Shown: positions 46,090 to 56,600, counted from the first letter of the stretch. The stretch is DNA of 64,000 nucleotides from Streptomyces chryseus (GCF_014650755.1 NZ_BMVO01000002.1:310001-374000); one strand, 5' to 3'. Notes: generated by a model from the sequence alone, not told the origin. Numbers and translations are program-made.

Positions 46090-48234
46090 GTGAGCAGGAA
46101 CGACGAGCGGCCCGAAGAGCCCGCGGGCGGGGCGCCGGAGCAGCTTGCGCTCATCCGGGAGACCGTGCGGAAGGCGAAGGTCCCGAAGGCCAAACCGAGG
46201 ACCTGGCGCGGCGCGCCGCTGGCCAAGGAGCTGCCCGTCGCGCGGGTGCTGGTCGACAAGGGGGTGCTGCACCTCGACAAGTACTTCGACTACGCCGTGA
46301 CGGAGGAGCTGGACGCCGTCGCCCAGCCGGGGGTGCGGGTCCGGGTGCGGTTCGGCGCCGGTTCGCACAACGTGCGGGACGGCCGCCGTGAGGGCGGCGG
46401 GATGATCGACGGGTTCCTGATCGAGCGGCGGGCCGAGTCGGACTACGCCGGGCCGCTCGCGGCGCTCGCCTATGTGGTGTCCCCGGAGCCCGTGCTGAGC
46501 CCCGAGCTGCTCGCCCTGTCGCGGGCGATCGCCGACCGGTACGCGGGCAGCCTCGCCGACGTGCTCCAGCTGGCCGTTCCGCCGCGCAACGGGCCGGCCG
46601 AGAAGAAGGCCTCGCCCGAGCCGCTGCCGCCGCCCGGCGCGCCGGCGCCCGGGACCTGGGGGCGGTACGCGCACGGACCCGCGTTCCTGCGGGAGCTGGC
46701 GGCGGGCGGGGCGCCGCGCGCCGTGTGGAACGCGCTGCCGGGGCCGCACTGGCCCGAGGAACTGGCCCGCGCCGTGGTGGCGACGCTCGCGTCCGGCCGG
46801 GGCGCGCTGGTCGTGCTGCCGGACGGCCGGAGCGCGGCGCGGGTGGACGCGGCGCTCACCGCGCTGGTGGGCAAGGGCCACCACACGCTGCTGACCGCCG
46901 ACGCCGGGCCGCAGAAGCGGTACGGGCAGTGGCTGGCCGCCCGGCGGGGGTCGGTGCGGGCGGTGATCGGGACACGGGCCGCGATGTTCGCCCCGGTGAC
47001 GGATCTGGGGCTCGTGGCGGTGTGGGACGACGGGGACTCCAGCCACAGCGACGACCACGCGCCGTTCCCGCACGTGCGGGAGGTGCTGGAGCTGCGGGCG
47101 CAGCACAGCAGGTGCGGATTCCTGCTGGGGGCCACGAGCTGCACGGTGGAGGCGGCCCAGCTCGTGGAGAGCCAGTGGGCCGTGCCGCTGCGGCCGGGCC
47201 GCGAGCACGTGCGGGCCGCCGCGCCGCTGATCCGTACCGTCGGCGACGAGGAGGTGGCCCGGGACGGGGCCGCGCGGGCGGCCCGGCTGCCCAGCCTGGC
47301 GTGGCAGACGGTGCGGGACGGGCTGCGGTCCGGTCCGGTACTGGTGCAGGTGCCCCGGCGCGGGTACGTACCGAGCCTGGCGTGTGAGCGGTGTCGTACG
47401 CCCGCGCGGTGCGGCCACTGCGCGGGGCCGCTCGAAGCGGCCGACCAGCGGGAACTGCACTGCGGGTGGTGCGGCCGGGACGCGGCAGGGTGGCGGTGCG
47501 GCGAGTGCGGGAGCGTGCGGCTGCGGGCGCAGGTCGTGGGCGCGCGGCGCACGGCGGAGGAGCTGGGGCGGGCGTTCCCGGCCGTGCCGGTGCGCACGTC
47601 CGGGCGCGATCACGTGCTGGAGAGCGTGCCGGCGGCGCCCGCGCTCGTGGTGAGTACGCCGGGGGCCGAGCCGGTGGCCGAGGGCGGTTACGCGGCGGCG
47701 TTGCTGCTCGACGGCTGGGCGATGCTCGGCCGCCCGGACCTCCGCGCGGGGGAGGAGGCGCTGCGCCGGTGGATCAGCGCGTCGGCCCTGGTGAGGGGGC
47801 AGGCGGAGGGCGGGACGGTGGTCGTGGTCGCCGAGCCGTCGCTGCGGCCGGTGCAGGCGCTGGTGCGGTGGGACCCGGTGGGGCACGCGCAGCGGGAGCT
47901 GGCAGAGCGGGCGGAGCTGGGCTTCCCGCCGGTGTCGCGGATGGCGGCGGTGAGCGGCCGGCCCGAGGCGATCGCCGCGTTCCTGGCGGCGGCCGAACTG
48001 CCGGCCGACGCGGAGGTCCTCGGCCCGGTGCCGCTGCCCGTCGCGGAGCCCGGCCGTCCGCGCCGGCCCGGCGACCCGCCGGTGGGCGAGGTGTGGGAGC
48101 GCGCGCTGCTGCGGGTGCCGCCTGGGAGCGGAGCGGCGCTCGCCACCGCGCTGAAGGCGGCCCAGGCGGCGCGGCTGGCCCGGGGCGGCGGCGATCCGGT
48201 GCGGATCCGGATCGATCCGCCGGACATCGGCTGA
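46090..48234 (+). CDS. priA: PriA, replication restart protein lacking helicase motifs
   Basis: Primosomal protein N' homologue (714 aa). The N-terminal DNA-binding domain is recognisable (VARVLVDKGVLHLDKYFDYAV). Where other PriA proteins have Walker A (GVTGSGKT) this one has ALPGPHWPEELARAV, near residue 213, and the DEEH box is replaced by DDGDSSHSDDH near 313, so ATP-driven unwinding is unlikely; this loss is general in actinobacteria. The zinc cysteines (CERCRTPARCGHC, then CGWCGRDAAGWRCGEC, about residues 430-475) remain. No Shine-Dalgarno precedes GTG 46090; a TTG lies two codons upstream. Confidence 0.9.
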   Translation: MSRNDERPEEPAGGAPEQLALIRETVRKAKVPKAKPRTWRGAPLAKELPVARVLVDKGVLHLDKYFDYAVTEELDAVAQPGVRVRVRFGAGSHNVRDGRREGGGMIDGFLIERRAESDYAGPLAALAYVVSPEPVLSPELLALSRAIADRYAGSLADVLQLAVPPRNGPAEKKASPEPLPPPGAPAPGTWGRYAHGPAFLRELAAGGAPRAVWNALPGPHWPEELARAVVATLASGRGALVVLPDGRSAARVDAALTALVGKGHHTLLTADAGPQKRYGQWLAARRGSVRAVIGTRAAMFAPVTDLGLVAVWDDGDSSHSDDHAPFPHVREVLELRAQHSRCGFLLGATSCTVEAAQLVESQWAVPLRPGREHVRAAAPLIRTVGDEEVARDGAARAARLPSLAWQTVRDGLRSGPVLVQVPRRGYVPSLACERCRTPARCGHCAGPLEAADQRELHCGWCGRDAAGWRCGECGSVRLRAQVVGARRTAEELGRAFPAVPVRTSGRDHVLESVPAAPALVVSTPGAEPVAEGGYAAALLLDGWAMLGRPDLRAGEEALRRWISASALVRGQAEGGTVVVVAEPSLRPVQALVRWDPVGHAQRELAERAELGFPPVSRMAAVSGRPEAIAAFLAAAELPADAEVLGPVPLPVAEPGRPRRPGDPPVGEVWERALLRVPPGSGAALATALKAAQAARLARGGGDPVRIRIDPPDIG

Positions 48235-48594
48235 GGGCGGCGGCGGCGGGGCGACTCCCGGAGTGTGCCGTCGCTGGTGTGGCGCGCGGCGGGGTCCGGC
48301 CCTGGAGTCCGCAGGTGCCTTGGGGTCGGTGCCGCGCCGGGGCGTCTCCTCGGGTGCCGAACGTGTCGGGGCGACGAGTCGTTCGGGAGGGTTGCGTTCG
48401 ACACCCTGCGGGGAGCGCCCCGGCGCGTCCCTCCCGGCACCGTGGAGGGTGAGGCGGGGCTCCGCCGGTGCGGGCCCTCGCCGGGCGGAGCTGGGACGGT
48501 CGGCGAGGGCCGGTGGCGCGTGGGGCGTCAGGTGCAGGGCCCTGCGGCGGAGACGGGAGGGGCCGGGGAGCCCGGCCGGGACGGGCGAAGAAGG
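48235..48594 (+). other. 360-bp gap between priA and the convergent HTH gene
   Basis: Very GC-rich with several overlapping open frames on the plus strand, all with Arg/Gly/Ala-dominated, repeat-like translations and no ribosome site that I trust. I see no strong hairpin, operator or RNA gene. It is probably untranslated. Confidence 0.5.
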
Positions 48595-49137
48595 TCAGCC
48601 GTTGCGGGGGCCGGGGAGGGCGGTCGGGCGTAGTTCGTCGCGCAGCGACTGGGTCGCGGCTGCCGGCTGCGGCGGCATGGAGCGGGCCGCCGGCACGGAG
48701 GGCAGGGGCGGCGGGACCGGCAGGGTGCGGGTGGCGGTCGCCGTCTCGGCGGCCGGCTCGGCCTCCGCCGGTGCGCTGGTCTGCGCAGCGGCCCGCCGCG
48801 CGCCGTATCGCCGGTGCACGGCCTGCTTGGTCACTCCGAGGGCCGAGCCCACCGCGTCCCAGGAGAAGCCCAGCGAACGGTCGAAGTCCACGGCGGCGGT
48901 CACCAGCGTCTCGACGCTGTCCCGCAGCTCCTGGGCGAGGCGGACGGTGGGCGCCGGGGCCCGGCCGTAGACGACGAAGCCCGTGGAAGGGCCGGAGCGA
49001 CGCGGGCGGTAGACGTTGCCGAGCTGGGCGGTGAGGGTGCGCAGTGCGTCCACCTGCCGGCGGACCCGCTCGATGTCCCGTACCAACAGATGCAGGCTGG
49101 CCCGTGCTTGGGCGTCGTGGGTTGCGTGGTCGGCCAT
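48595..49137 (-). CDS. Helix-turn-helix protein of unknown role
   Basis: A 180-aa protein. Residues 10-42 form a heptad-like helix ([19 protein letters not shown]), residues 65-85 another helix, and residues about 90-112 look like an HTH of the sigma-region-4 kind: [22 protein letters not shown]. The last 60 residues are Ala/Pro/Thr-rich and disordered. ATG 49137 follows GAGAGG by about eight bases; the frame is open to 49269, without support. It lies divergent from fmt. Probably a DNA-binding regulator conserved among streptomycetes; target unknown. Confidence 0.72.
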   Translation of the reverse strand: MADHATHDAQARASLHLLVRDIERVRRQVDALRTLTAQLGNVYRPRRSGPSTGFVVYGRAPAPTVRLAQELRDSVETLVTAAVDFDRSLGFSWDAVGSALGVTKQAVHRRYGARRAAAQTSAPAEAEPAAETATATRTLPVPPPLPSVPAARSMPPQPAAATQSLRDELRPTALPGPRNG

Positions 49138-49432
49138 GAACAAGCCTCTCGAACCGGCGTGAAAGAAGGGGCGGAAGAAGGAGGGAAAGGTGCGTGTGGG
49201 GGAGCGGGCGGGAAGTCGGGGCCGCTTGCGCGGGCCGTATCGGTCAATCTCACTTGACCAACGCGTCACCCGGCGCCGGGGTCACGCTGCTGGGGGCGTA
49301 GACGTGTCCGCGCGGGGCGCGCGGTCGTGCGTACGCCCCCTGAGGCCAAGGACCGTGACGGCCCATAGACTGGTGCGTCCCTTGACGCCGCACCCGTTAC
49401 CGCCCTTCCTGCCCGAGAGGCCCGCGCCACCG

Positions 49433-50383
49433 ATGAAGCTCGTCTTCGCAGGCACCCCCGAGGTCGCCGTACCCGCCCTGGACGCCCTGATCGCCTCCGG
49501 CCGGCACGAGGTCGCCGCCGTGGTCACCCGGCCCGACGCGCCGGCGGGACGCGGCCGCAAACTCGTCGCGAGCCCCGTCGCCGCGCGTGCGGAAGAGGCC
49601 GGGATCGAGGTGCTCAAGCCGGTCCACCCGCGTGACGAGGACTTCCTCGCGCGGCTGCGCGAGATCGCGCCGGACTGCTGCCCCGTCGTCGCGTACGGCG
49701 CGCTGCTCCCCAGGACCGCCCTCGACGTCCCCGCCAAGGGCTGGGTCAACCTGCACTTCTCGCTGCTGCCGGCATGGCGCGGCGCCGCCCCGGTGCAGCA
49801 CGCGATCCTCGCGGGCGACGAGGTCACGGGCGCGTCGACCTTCCTGATCGAGGAAGGGCTCGACTCCGGGCCGGTGTACGGCGTGCTCACCGAGCGGGTA
49901 CGCCCCACCGACACCAGCGGCGACCTGCTCACCCGGCTCGCCTTCGCGGGCTCCGGCCTGCTCGCCGCCACCATGGACGGCATCGAGGACGGCACCCTGC
50001 ACGCCGTACCGCAGCCCGCCGAGGGCATCACCCTCGCACCCAAGATCACCGTCGAGGACGCGCAGATCGACTGGGCCGCGCCCGCGCTGCGCGTCGACCG
50101 TGTCGTACGCGGCTGCACGCCCGCGCCCGGCGCCTGGACGGTGTTCCGGGGCGAGCGGCTCAAGCTCGTCTCCGTGAAGCCGCTGCCCGACCGGACGGAC
50201 CTGGCCCTGGCCCCCGGTGAGCTGTCGGCGGGGAAGAAGAACGTGTACGCGGGAACCGGATCGCACCCCGTGGAACTCCTGTGGGTGCAGCCGCAGGGCA
50301 AGAAGCCGATGCTCGGCGCCGACTGGGCGCGCGGCGTGCGGATCGCCCCGGGCGAGCACGTGGGCGCGGCGGACGTACGCTGA
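49433..50383 (+). CDS. fmt: Methionyl-tRNA formyltransferase
   Basis: Formylates initiator Met-tRNA using 10-formyl-THF (316 aa). [16 protein letters not shown] opens the Rossmann domain; the catalytic [20 protein letters not shown] (Asn/His/Asp set) and the OB-like C-terminal domain from about residue 205 are present. ATG 49433 is the family start. TAGACT near 49366 may be the -10. No def gene is adjacent; rsmB follows after 37 bp. Confidence 0.95.
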   Translation: MKLVFAGTPEVAVPALDALIASGRHEVAAVVTRPDAPAGRGRKLVASPVAARAEEAGIEVLKPVHPRDEDFLARLREIAPDCCPVVAYGALLPRTALDVPAKGWVNLHFSLLPAWRGAAPVQHAILAGDEVTGASTFLIEEGLDSGPVYGVLTERVRPTDTSGDLLTRLAFAGSGLLAATMDGIEDGTLHAVPQPAEGITLAPKITVEDAQIDWAAPALRVDRVVRGCTPAPGAWTVFRGERLKLVSVKPLPDRTDLALAPGELSAGKKNVYAGTGSHPVELLWVQPQGKKPMLGADWARGVRIAPGEHVGAADVR

Positions 50384-50420
50384 GAGGGTTCGTCCCCCTC
50401 TTCAGCGGAGCACCTTTTTC

Positions 50421-51881
50421 GTGAGTGACCAGCCAAGCAGCCCTCCCGCCAAGCGAACCGGCAAGCGTCCCGCCAAGCCGCACCGGCGCCCCCAGAAGGA
50501 CCCGGTCCGCTTCCTCGCGTTCGAGGCGCTGCGCGCCGTCGACGAGCGCGACGCGTACGCCAACCTCGTCCTGCCGCCGCTGCTGAAGAAGGCCCGTGCC
50601 AAGGGCGACTTCGACGAGCGCGACGCCGCGCTCGCGACCGAGCTGGTGTACGGGACCCTGCGCCGCCAGGGCACGTACGACGCGGTGGTCGCCGCGTGCG
50701 TCGACCGGCCGCTGCGCGAGGTGGACCCGCCGGTCCTCGACGTGCTGGCGCTCGGCGCGCACCAGCTCCTGGGCACCCGCATCCCGACGCACGCCGCCGT
50801 GTCGGCGAGCGTCGAGCTGGCGCGCGTGGTGCTCGGCGAGGGGCGCGCGAAGTTCGTCAACGCGGTGCTGCGGAAGATCTCCAAGCAGGACCTCGACGCC
50901 TGGGTGGAGCAGGTCGCCCCGCCGTACGACGACGACGCCGAGGCGCACCTGGCCGTCGTCCACTCCCACCCGCGCTGGATCGTCTCCGCGCTCTGGGACG
51001 CCCTCGGCGGCGGCCGCGCCGGCATCGAGGACCTGCTGGAGGCCGACAACGAGCGGCCCGAGGTGACGCTCGTCGCCCGCCCGGGCCGCTCCACCGCCGA
51101 CGAACTGCTGGACGCGGTGGGCGAGGACTCCGGGCTGCCGGGCCGCTGGTCCCCCTACGCCGTACGCCTGGCCGAGGGCGGTGAGCCGGGCGCCATCGCG
51201 GCGGTCCAGGAGGGCCGGGCCGGGGTCCAGGACGAGGGCAGCCAGCTGGTCGCCGTCGCACTCGCGAACGCTCCCGTCGAGGGGCGCGACGAGCGCTGGC
51301 TCGACGGCTGCGCCGGGCCCGGCGGCAAGGCCGCCATGCTGGCCGGACTCGCCGCCGGGCGTGGCGCGGCGCTGCTCGCCTCCGAGAAGCAGCCGCACCG
51401 CGCCCGCCTCGTCGAGCGCGCGCTGGCGGGCAACCCGGGCCCGTACCAGGTGATCGCCGCCGACGGCACGCGCCCGCCGTGGCTTCCGGGCTCCTTCGAC
51501 CGCGTCCTGATGGACGTCCCGTGCTCCGGCCTCGGCGCCCTGCGCCGCCGCCCCGAGGCGCGCTGGCGCCGCCGCGCCGAGGACCTGGAGGGGTTCGCCC
51601 CGCTCCAGCGCGGACTGCTGCGCGAGGCGCTGAGCGCGGTACGGGTGGGCGGAGTCGTCGGGTACGCGACCTGCTCCCCGCACCTCGCCGAGACCCGGGT
51701 CGTGGTCGACGACGTGCTCAAGGGGCGCGGCGGGCACCAGCCGGTCGAGGCCGAGTGGATCGACGCCCGGCCGCTGCTGCCCGGCGTACCGGCGCTGGGC
51801 GACGGCCCCGACGTACAGCTGTGGCCGCATCTGCACGGCACGGACGCGATGTACCTGGCGCTGCTGCGGCGGACCGCCTAG
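50421..51881 (+). CDS. rsmB: RsmB-type 16S rRNA m5C methyltransferase
   Basis: SAM-dependent methyltransferase for C967 (E. coli numbering) of 16S rRNA (486 aa). After a basic leader (PPAKRTGKRPAKPHRRPQK) there is an N-terminal NusB-like RNA-binding domain (to about 165), then the methyltransferase domain with DGCAGPGGKAAMLAGL (SAM site), MDVPCSGLGALRRRPE (catalytic Cys in PCSG) and the second Cys in YATCSPHLAE. GTG 50421 has no strong ribosome site. Fmt-RsmB adjacency is common. Confidence 0.93.
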   Translation: MSDQPSSPPAKRTGKRPAKPHRRPQKDPVRFLAFEALRAVDERDAYANLVLPPLLKKARAKGDFDERDAALATELVYGTLRRQGTYDAVVAACVDRPLREVDPPVLDVLALGAHQLLGTRIPTHAAVSASVELARVVLGEGRAKFVNAVLRKISKQDLDAWVEQVAPPYDDDAEAHLAVVHSHPRWIVSALWDALGGGRAGIEDLLEADNERPEVTLVARPGRSTADELLDAVGEDSGLPGRWSPYAVRLAEGGEPGAIAAVQEGRAGVQDEGSQLVAVALANAPVEGRDERWLDGCAGPGGKAAMLAGLAAGRGAALLASEKQPHRARLVERALAGNPGPYQVIAADGTRPPWLPGSFDRVLMDVPCSGLGALRRRPEARWRRRAEDLEGFAPLQRGLLREALSAVRVGGVVGYATCSPHLAETRVVVDDVLKGRGGHQPVEAEWIDARPLLPGVPALGDGPDVQLWPHLHGTDAMYLALLRRTA

Positions 51882-51934
51882 GCAGGGGCGTTCCCGAGTG
51901 GGGCGATCGTCGACTGACGGGGAACCTGGGGCGT

Positions 51935-52471
51935 ATGGGAAAGACCGCTCTCATCGTCATCGACATGATCACCACCTACGACCACGACGACGCGGAGCTG
52001 CTGCTCCCCTCGGCGCGCGAGGCCGTCCCGGCGATCGTCCGGCTGCTCAAGCGCGCCCGGGAGAGCGGCGTTCCGGTCATCTACGCCAACGACAACTTCG
52101 GCGAATGGCGCTCCCACCACGGTGAGATCGTCGACACGGCGCTGTCGGGGCCGCACGCGGAGCTGGTGCGGCCCCTCCAGCCGGACGGCGACTCGCTGTT
52201 CGTGGTCAAGGCGCGCCATTCGATCTTCTTCGAGACACCGCTCGGCTACCTGCTCCATTCCCTGCAGGCCGACCACGTGGTGCTGTGCGGCCAGGTCACC
52301 GAGCAGTGCGTGCTGTACTCGGCGCTCGACGCGCACATCCGCCACCTGCGGGTGACCGTCCCCCGGGACGCCGTCGCGCACATTCATCCGGAGCTGGCCG
52401 AGGCCGCGCTGGAGATGATGCGGCGCAACATGCACGCCGCGATCGTGGCCGGCGACGACATCGAGTGGTGA
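51935..52471 (+). CDS. Isochorismatase-family cysteine hydrolase
   Basis: A 178-aa cytoplasmic hydrolase. The catalytic triad of the family is visible: D10 (ALIVIDMI), K92 (VVKARHSIF) and C125 (CGQVTEQCVLYSA), with the cis-peptide region before the Cys. Relatives hydrolyse isochorismate, nicotinamide, ureidoacrylate or carbamoyl compounds; the substrate cannot be read here. ATG 51935 follows a weak GGGGAA site. It lies 53 bp after rsmB and convergent to the broken MMPL gene. Confidence 0.85.
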   Translation: MGKTALIVIDMITTYDHDDAELLLPSAREAVPAIVRLLKRARESGVPVIYANDNFGEWRSHHGEIVDTALSGPHAELVRPLQPDGDSLFVVKARHSIFFETPLGYLLHSLQADHVVLCGQVTEQCVLYSALDAHIRHLRVTVPRDAVAHIHPELAEAALEMMRRNMHAAIVAGDDIEW

Positions 52472-52484
52472 GCCGGGGCGCGCC

Positions 52485-54604
52485 CTACCGGTCCTCGCGG
52501 GCCATGCGGTGGGGCCACCACACCTTCGGGCCGGCGTCCAGGAACAGTGCCGGCACCAGTACGGACCGTACGACGAGGGTGTCGAGCAGCACGCCCAGCG
52601 CGACCGCGAAGCCGATCTCGGCGAAGGCCACCAGCGGCAGCGTGCCCAGGGCGGCGAACGTGCCCGCCAGGACGAGGCCGGCGGACGTGATGACCGCGCC
52701 GGTGGTCGCCAGGCCGGTCACCACGCCGGCCCTGGTGCCCGTGCGCCGGGCCTCCTCGCGGATCCGGGTGGACAGGAAGATGTTGTAGTCGATGCCCAGC
52801 GCCACCAGGAACACGAAGACGAACAGCGGGAAGTCGGTCGTCTCGCCCGCGTAGTCGAAGACGTACCGGAAGGCGAGCGCGCTCAGGCCGAGGGCGGCGG
52901 CGAACGACAGCACGACCGTGCCGATCAGCAGCAGCGGCGCGACCAGCGAGCGCAGCAGCACCATTAGCACCAGCAGCACCACGACCAGCACCAGCGGGAT
53001 GATCAGGACGTTGTCGTGCGTGGTGGCCTCGTCCATGTCGAGGAGCGCCGCCGTGCCGCCGCCCACCCGGGCGTCGGCGTCCGGGACGGCGTGCACCGCG
53101 TCCCGTACCCGCTCCACCGTGTCCTTGGCGGCCGTGCTGTCGGCGCCCTGCGTCATCGTGGCCTCCAGCAGCACCCGGCCGTCGTGCACGGGTTTGGTGC
53201 CCGGCGGGACGGTGACCGACCCGGGCACGACCCCGTCGGTGCGCGCCACGGTCTCGCCGACCTGCCTCGCCTGCCCGGCGTTGCTCACGACCACCAGGGG
53301 GCTGCCGCTGCCCGCCGGGAAGTACCGGTCCTGCACCTCCTGCCCGGTGATCGCGTCGGGTTTGCCCGTGAAGGCGTCCGCGTTGCTGACGCCCTCGGCC
53401 CGCAACTGCGTCAGACCGAGCGCGAAGACGGCGAGGACGAGCGCCGTGACCCCCCACACGGCCCTCGGGCGGCGGGCGATACGCCGTCCGGTACGGGCCC
53501 AGATCCCGCGCTCGGTGGGCTCGGGCGAGCCCAGGTGCGGGATCACCGGCCAGAAGATCCAGCGCCCGAAGATCACCAGGAGGGCGGGGAACAGCGTCAG
53601 CATGGCCAGCAGGGCGACCGCGACACCGATCGCGGCGACCGGACCGAGCCCGCTGGTCGAGTTCATGTCCGCGAACATCAGCACCAGCATGCCGAGCACC
53701 ACGGTGGCGCCACTGGCCAGCACGGCCGGCCCGGCCCGGTGCAGGGCGAGCGCCATCGCCTCGTGCCGGTCCTCGTGGCGGCGCAGCTCCTCGCGGTAGC
53801 GGGCCACCAGCAGCAGGGCGTAGTCCGTACCGGCGCCGAAGACGAGGACCGTGAGGATGCCCGCGCTCTGCCCGTTGACGGTCAGGTCGGCGTGCTCGGC
53901 CAGGAGATAGATCAGCGCCTGCGCGGCGACCAGCGCCCCGATGACGCCGACGACCGGGACCACCAGGAGCGTCGGACTGCGGTAGGTGATCAGCAGCATC
54001 ACGATCACCACGCCGAGGGCCGCGAGCAGCAGGGTGGAGTCGATGCCCTCGAACGCCTCGGAGAAGGCGGCGGAGGTGCCGCCCGGGCCGGTGACGTAGA
54101 CCGCGAGCCCGCCTTCGCCGGTGCCGCTCTGCGCGCGCAGGGAGTCGACGGCGGGCGCCAGCCGCTCCCAGCCCTTCTCGTCCATCGTGATCGGTACGAA
54201 GACCTCCGCGGCCCGCGGGTCGACGGGCCGGTCCAGCACGGGGCCGCGCGTCTCGGCGCCGCGCAGCCCGTGGTCCCGCAGGTCCTTGAACGCCGCGACG
54301 TCCTCGGCGATGCGCGCGCGGTCGGCGGGCGTCAGGCCGCTCGCGCGCGCGTATACGACGACCGCCGGGATGACCTCGGGCCGGAACTCCTCGGCCTCCT
54401 GGAGGACGGGGTCGACTCCGCCTTGCCGGGGAGCCAGGAGGCGGAGTCGTTGTCCTGCGCGTCGGTGAGCCTGGCCGCCAGCGGGAAGGCAAGGACGATG
54501 ACCACCAGCCACAGGACCACCGCGACCCACTTGCTGCGCCGCCCGCAGACCAGCCGGCCGACCCCTCGGCGCGGCGGCGGTGAGAGCTCCTGCGTCTTCG
54601 GCAC
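52485..54604 (-). pseudogene. MMPL/RND-family transporter interrupted by one frameshift
   Basis: The gene starts at GTG 54604 (VPKTQELSPPPRRGVGRL) and reads through the first span to SASWLPGKAEST. At 54408-54411 the coding strand has CCCC where five C would keep the frame; one more base joins STP to VLQEAEEFRPEVIPAVVVYAR in the next frame, which then runs to 52485 (about 706 aa if repaired). Two MMPL halves follow, each with the proton-relay Asp-Tyr pair (GAGTDYALLLVARYREE and ALGIDYNIFLSTRIREE). Without repair, the product stops soon after residue 90. It is either a real inactivating mutation or a homopolymer sequencing error. Confidence 0.85.
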
Positions 54605-54751
54605 GGCGCCCCCTGAGGCCAGGTGTCGGGTCCGTTGTCGCGGGCCGAATCGCCAGGATTGCGCGGTGTGTGCTGATCCCGGGCACCGCTGGTCCGTACC
54701 GATGGGACCACCGGGGCGAGGAAGCGCCCCGGAACGTGGCAGGCTTGGCCC

Positions 54752-55438
54752 ATGGCTGTTCAGATCAATCCCAGTATCCTCTCCGCAGACTTCTCCCGCC
54801 TGGCGGAGGAGGCGAAGGCCGTCGAGGGCGCCGACTGGCTCCATGTCGACGTGATGGACAACCACTTCGTGCCCAACCTCACGCTGGGCGTCCCGATCGT
54901 GGAGTCCCTCAGCCGCGCGACGGACATCCCGCTGGACTGCCACCTGATGATCGAGGACGCCGATCGCTGGGCCCCGCAGTACGTCGAGGCGGGCGCCGGA
55001 TCGGTCACCTTCCACGCCGAGGCGTGCGCCGCCCCCGTACGCACGGCGCGTGAGATCCGCGCCAAGGGCGCCCGCGCCTCCATGGCGCTGAAGCCGGCCA
55101 CGCCCATCGAGCCGTACGAGGACCTGCTCCCCGAGCTCGACATGCTGCTGATCATGACCGTGGAGCCGGGATTCGGCGGCCAGGCGTTCCTCGACATCAT
55201 GCTGCCGAAGATCCGCCGTACCCGTGAGCTGATCTCCAAGCACGGCCTGGAGCTGTGGCTGCAGGTCGACGGCGGCGTATCGGCGTCGACGATCGAGCGC
55301 TGCGCGGAGGCCGGCGCGGACGTCTTCGTCGCCGGTTCGGCCGTGTACGGCACCGACGACCCGGCCGCCGCGGTGCGCATGCTGCGCAACCAGGCGACCG
55401 AGACCACGGCCACGGCCGGCTGGGCATGCGACCACTGA
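54752..55438 (+). CDS. rpe: Ribulose-phosphate 3-epimerase
   Basis: Interconverts ribulose 5-phosphate and xylulose 5-phosphate (228 aa, TIM barrel). [11 protein letters not shown], the metal/catalytic [42 protein letters not shown] (catalytic Asp region) and LQVDGGVS are intact. ATG 54752 has only a weak ribosome site. Confidence 0.95.
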   Translation: MAVQINPSILSADFSRLAEEAKAVEGADWLHVDVMDNHFVPNLTLGVPIVESLSRATDIPLDCHLMIEDADRWAPQYVEAGAGSVTFHAEACAAPVRTAREIRAKGARASMALKPATPIEPYEDLLPELDMLLIMTVEPGFGGQAFLDIMLPKIRRTRELISKHGLELWLQVDGGVSASTIERCAEAGADVFVAGSAVYGTDDPAAAVRMLRNQATETTATAGWACDH

Positions 55439-55541
55439 GCCACGGCTCGGTGAACGCCGCCCTTCGGGGCTGATCAAGGTCTCGCTGATCTGACAGGATG
55501 AACAGCGAGACCAGAGTGTGAACAGCAGTGAGGAGATCGCG

Positions 55542-56600
55542 GTGTCTGCAATGTCGGCGGGCCGGTCAGCCCTGCGGATGGGACCCGCAGAGCTGGTCCA
55601 GGCGGCGGCCATGGCCCGCCGCTTCTACCTGGAGGGCAAGTCCAAGATCCAGATCGCCGAGGAGTTCGGCGTCAGCCGCTTCAAGGTGGCCCGGGTCCTG
55701 GAGACCGCCCTGGAGCGCGACCTCGTACGGATCGAGATCAGGGTGCCCGCCGAGCTGGACGCGGAGCGCTCCGACGCGCTGCGTGCCCGCTACGGCCTGC
55801 GGCACGCGGTCGTCGTCGAGTCCCCGGCCGACGCCACCGAGGACGCCCTCCCCGGATCTCCCGGCTTCGCCGGCAGCGCGCCCACCGACCCCGAGAACCT
55901 GGGAGAGGTCGCGGCCGACCTGCTCGGCGAGCTGGTGAACGAGGGCGACGTACTCGGTCTCGCCTGGGGCCGCTCCACCATCCACATGGCGGCGGCGCTG
56001 CACCAGCTGCCGCCGTGCACGGTCGTCCAGCTGACCGGCGTGTACGACGCGGGGACGGCGGAACGCGGCTCGGTGGAGGCGGTGCGCCGCGCGGCGCAGG
56101 TCTCCGGCGGCGAGGCGCACCCGATCTACGCCCCGATGCTGCTGCCCGACCCGGCGACCGCGGCGGCGCTGCGCAGCCAGACCGGTATCGCGCGCGCCTT
56201 CGAGTACTTCGACAAGGTGACCGTCGCCGCCGTGTCCATCGGCTCGTGGGAGCCGGGCATCTCCACGGTCCACGACATGCTCTCCGACGAGGAGCGCGCG
56301 CACTACGCCTCGCTGGGCGTCGCGGCCGAGATGTCCGCGCACCTCTTCGACGCGCAGGGCCGCCGGGTCGGGCGCGACCTGGGCGAGCGGTGCATCACCG
56401 TCGAGGCGGACCGGCTGCGGCGCGTCCCCGAGGTGGTGGCCATCGCGGGCGGACTGCGCAAGGCGGCCGCCATCGACGCCGTACTCAGATCCGGGCTGGT
56501 CACCAGCCTGGTCACGGACACCGCCGCGGCCGACTACCTGCTGAGCGAGACCGGGTCGGCGCCCCGGCCCGCGCTGGACCGGGCCGACCCGGACGACTGA
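55542..56600 (+). CDS. SorC/DeoR-type sugar-binding transcriptional regulator
   Basis: A 352-aa regulator. The N-terminal HTH (about residues 22-60, FYLEGKSKIQIAEEFGVSRFKVARVLE in part) is followed by a C-terminal sugar-phosphate-binding domain of the SorC/CggR type: LGLAWGRSTIHMAAAL, VVQLTGVYDAG, VTVAAVSIGSWEPGIS and VVAIAGGLRKAAAIDAVLRSGL. GTG 55542 was preferred because GAGGAG lies six bases upstream; GTG 55518 is an in-frame alternative. Its position after rpe suggests control by a pentose or hexose phosphate, but no operator was identified. Confidence 0.85.
   Translation: MSAMSAGRSALRMGPAELVQAAAMARRFYLEGKSKIQIAEEFGVSRFKVARVLETALERDLVRIEIRVPAELDAERSDALRARYGLRHAVVVESPADATEDALPGSPGFAGSAPTDPENLGEVAADLLGELVNEGDVLGLAWGRSTIHMAAALHQLPPCTVVQLTGVYDAGTAERGSVEAVRRAAQVSGGEAHPIYAPMLLPDPATAAALRSQTGIARAFEYFDKVTVAAVSIGSWEPGISTVHDMLSDEERAHYASLGVAAEMSAHLFDAQGRRVGRDLGERCITVEADRLRRVPEVVAIAGGLRKAAAIDAVLRSGLVTSLVTDTAAADYLLSETGSAPRPALDRADPDD

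Noticed and set aside
48263..48970. Plus-strand open frames in the priA-HTH gap
   Set aside because: Arg/Gly/Ala-rich translations, no trusted ribosome site, and most of the longest frame lies antisense to the better-supported HTH gene.
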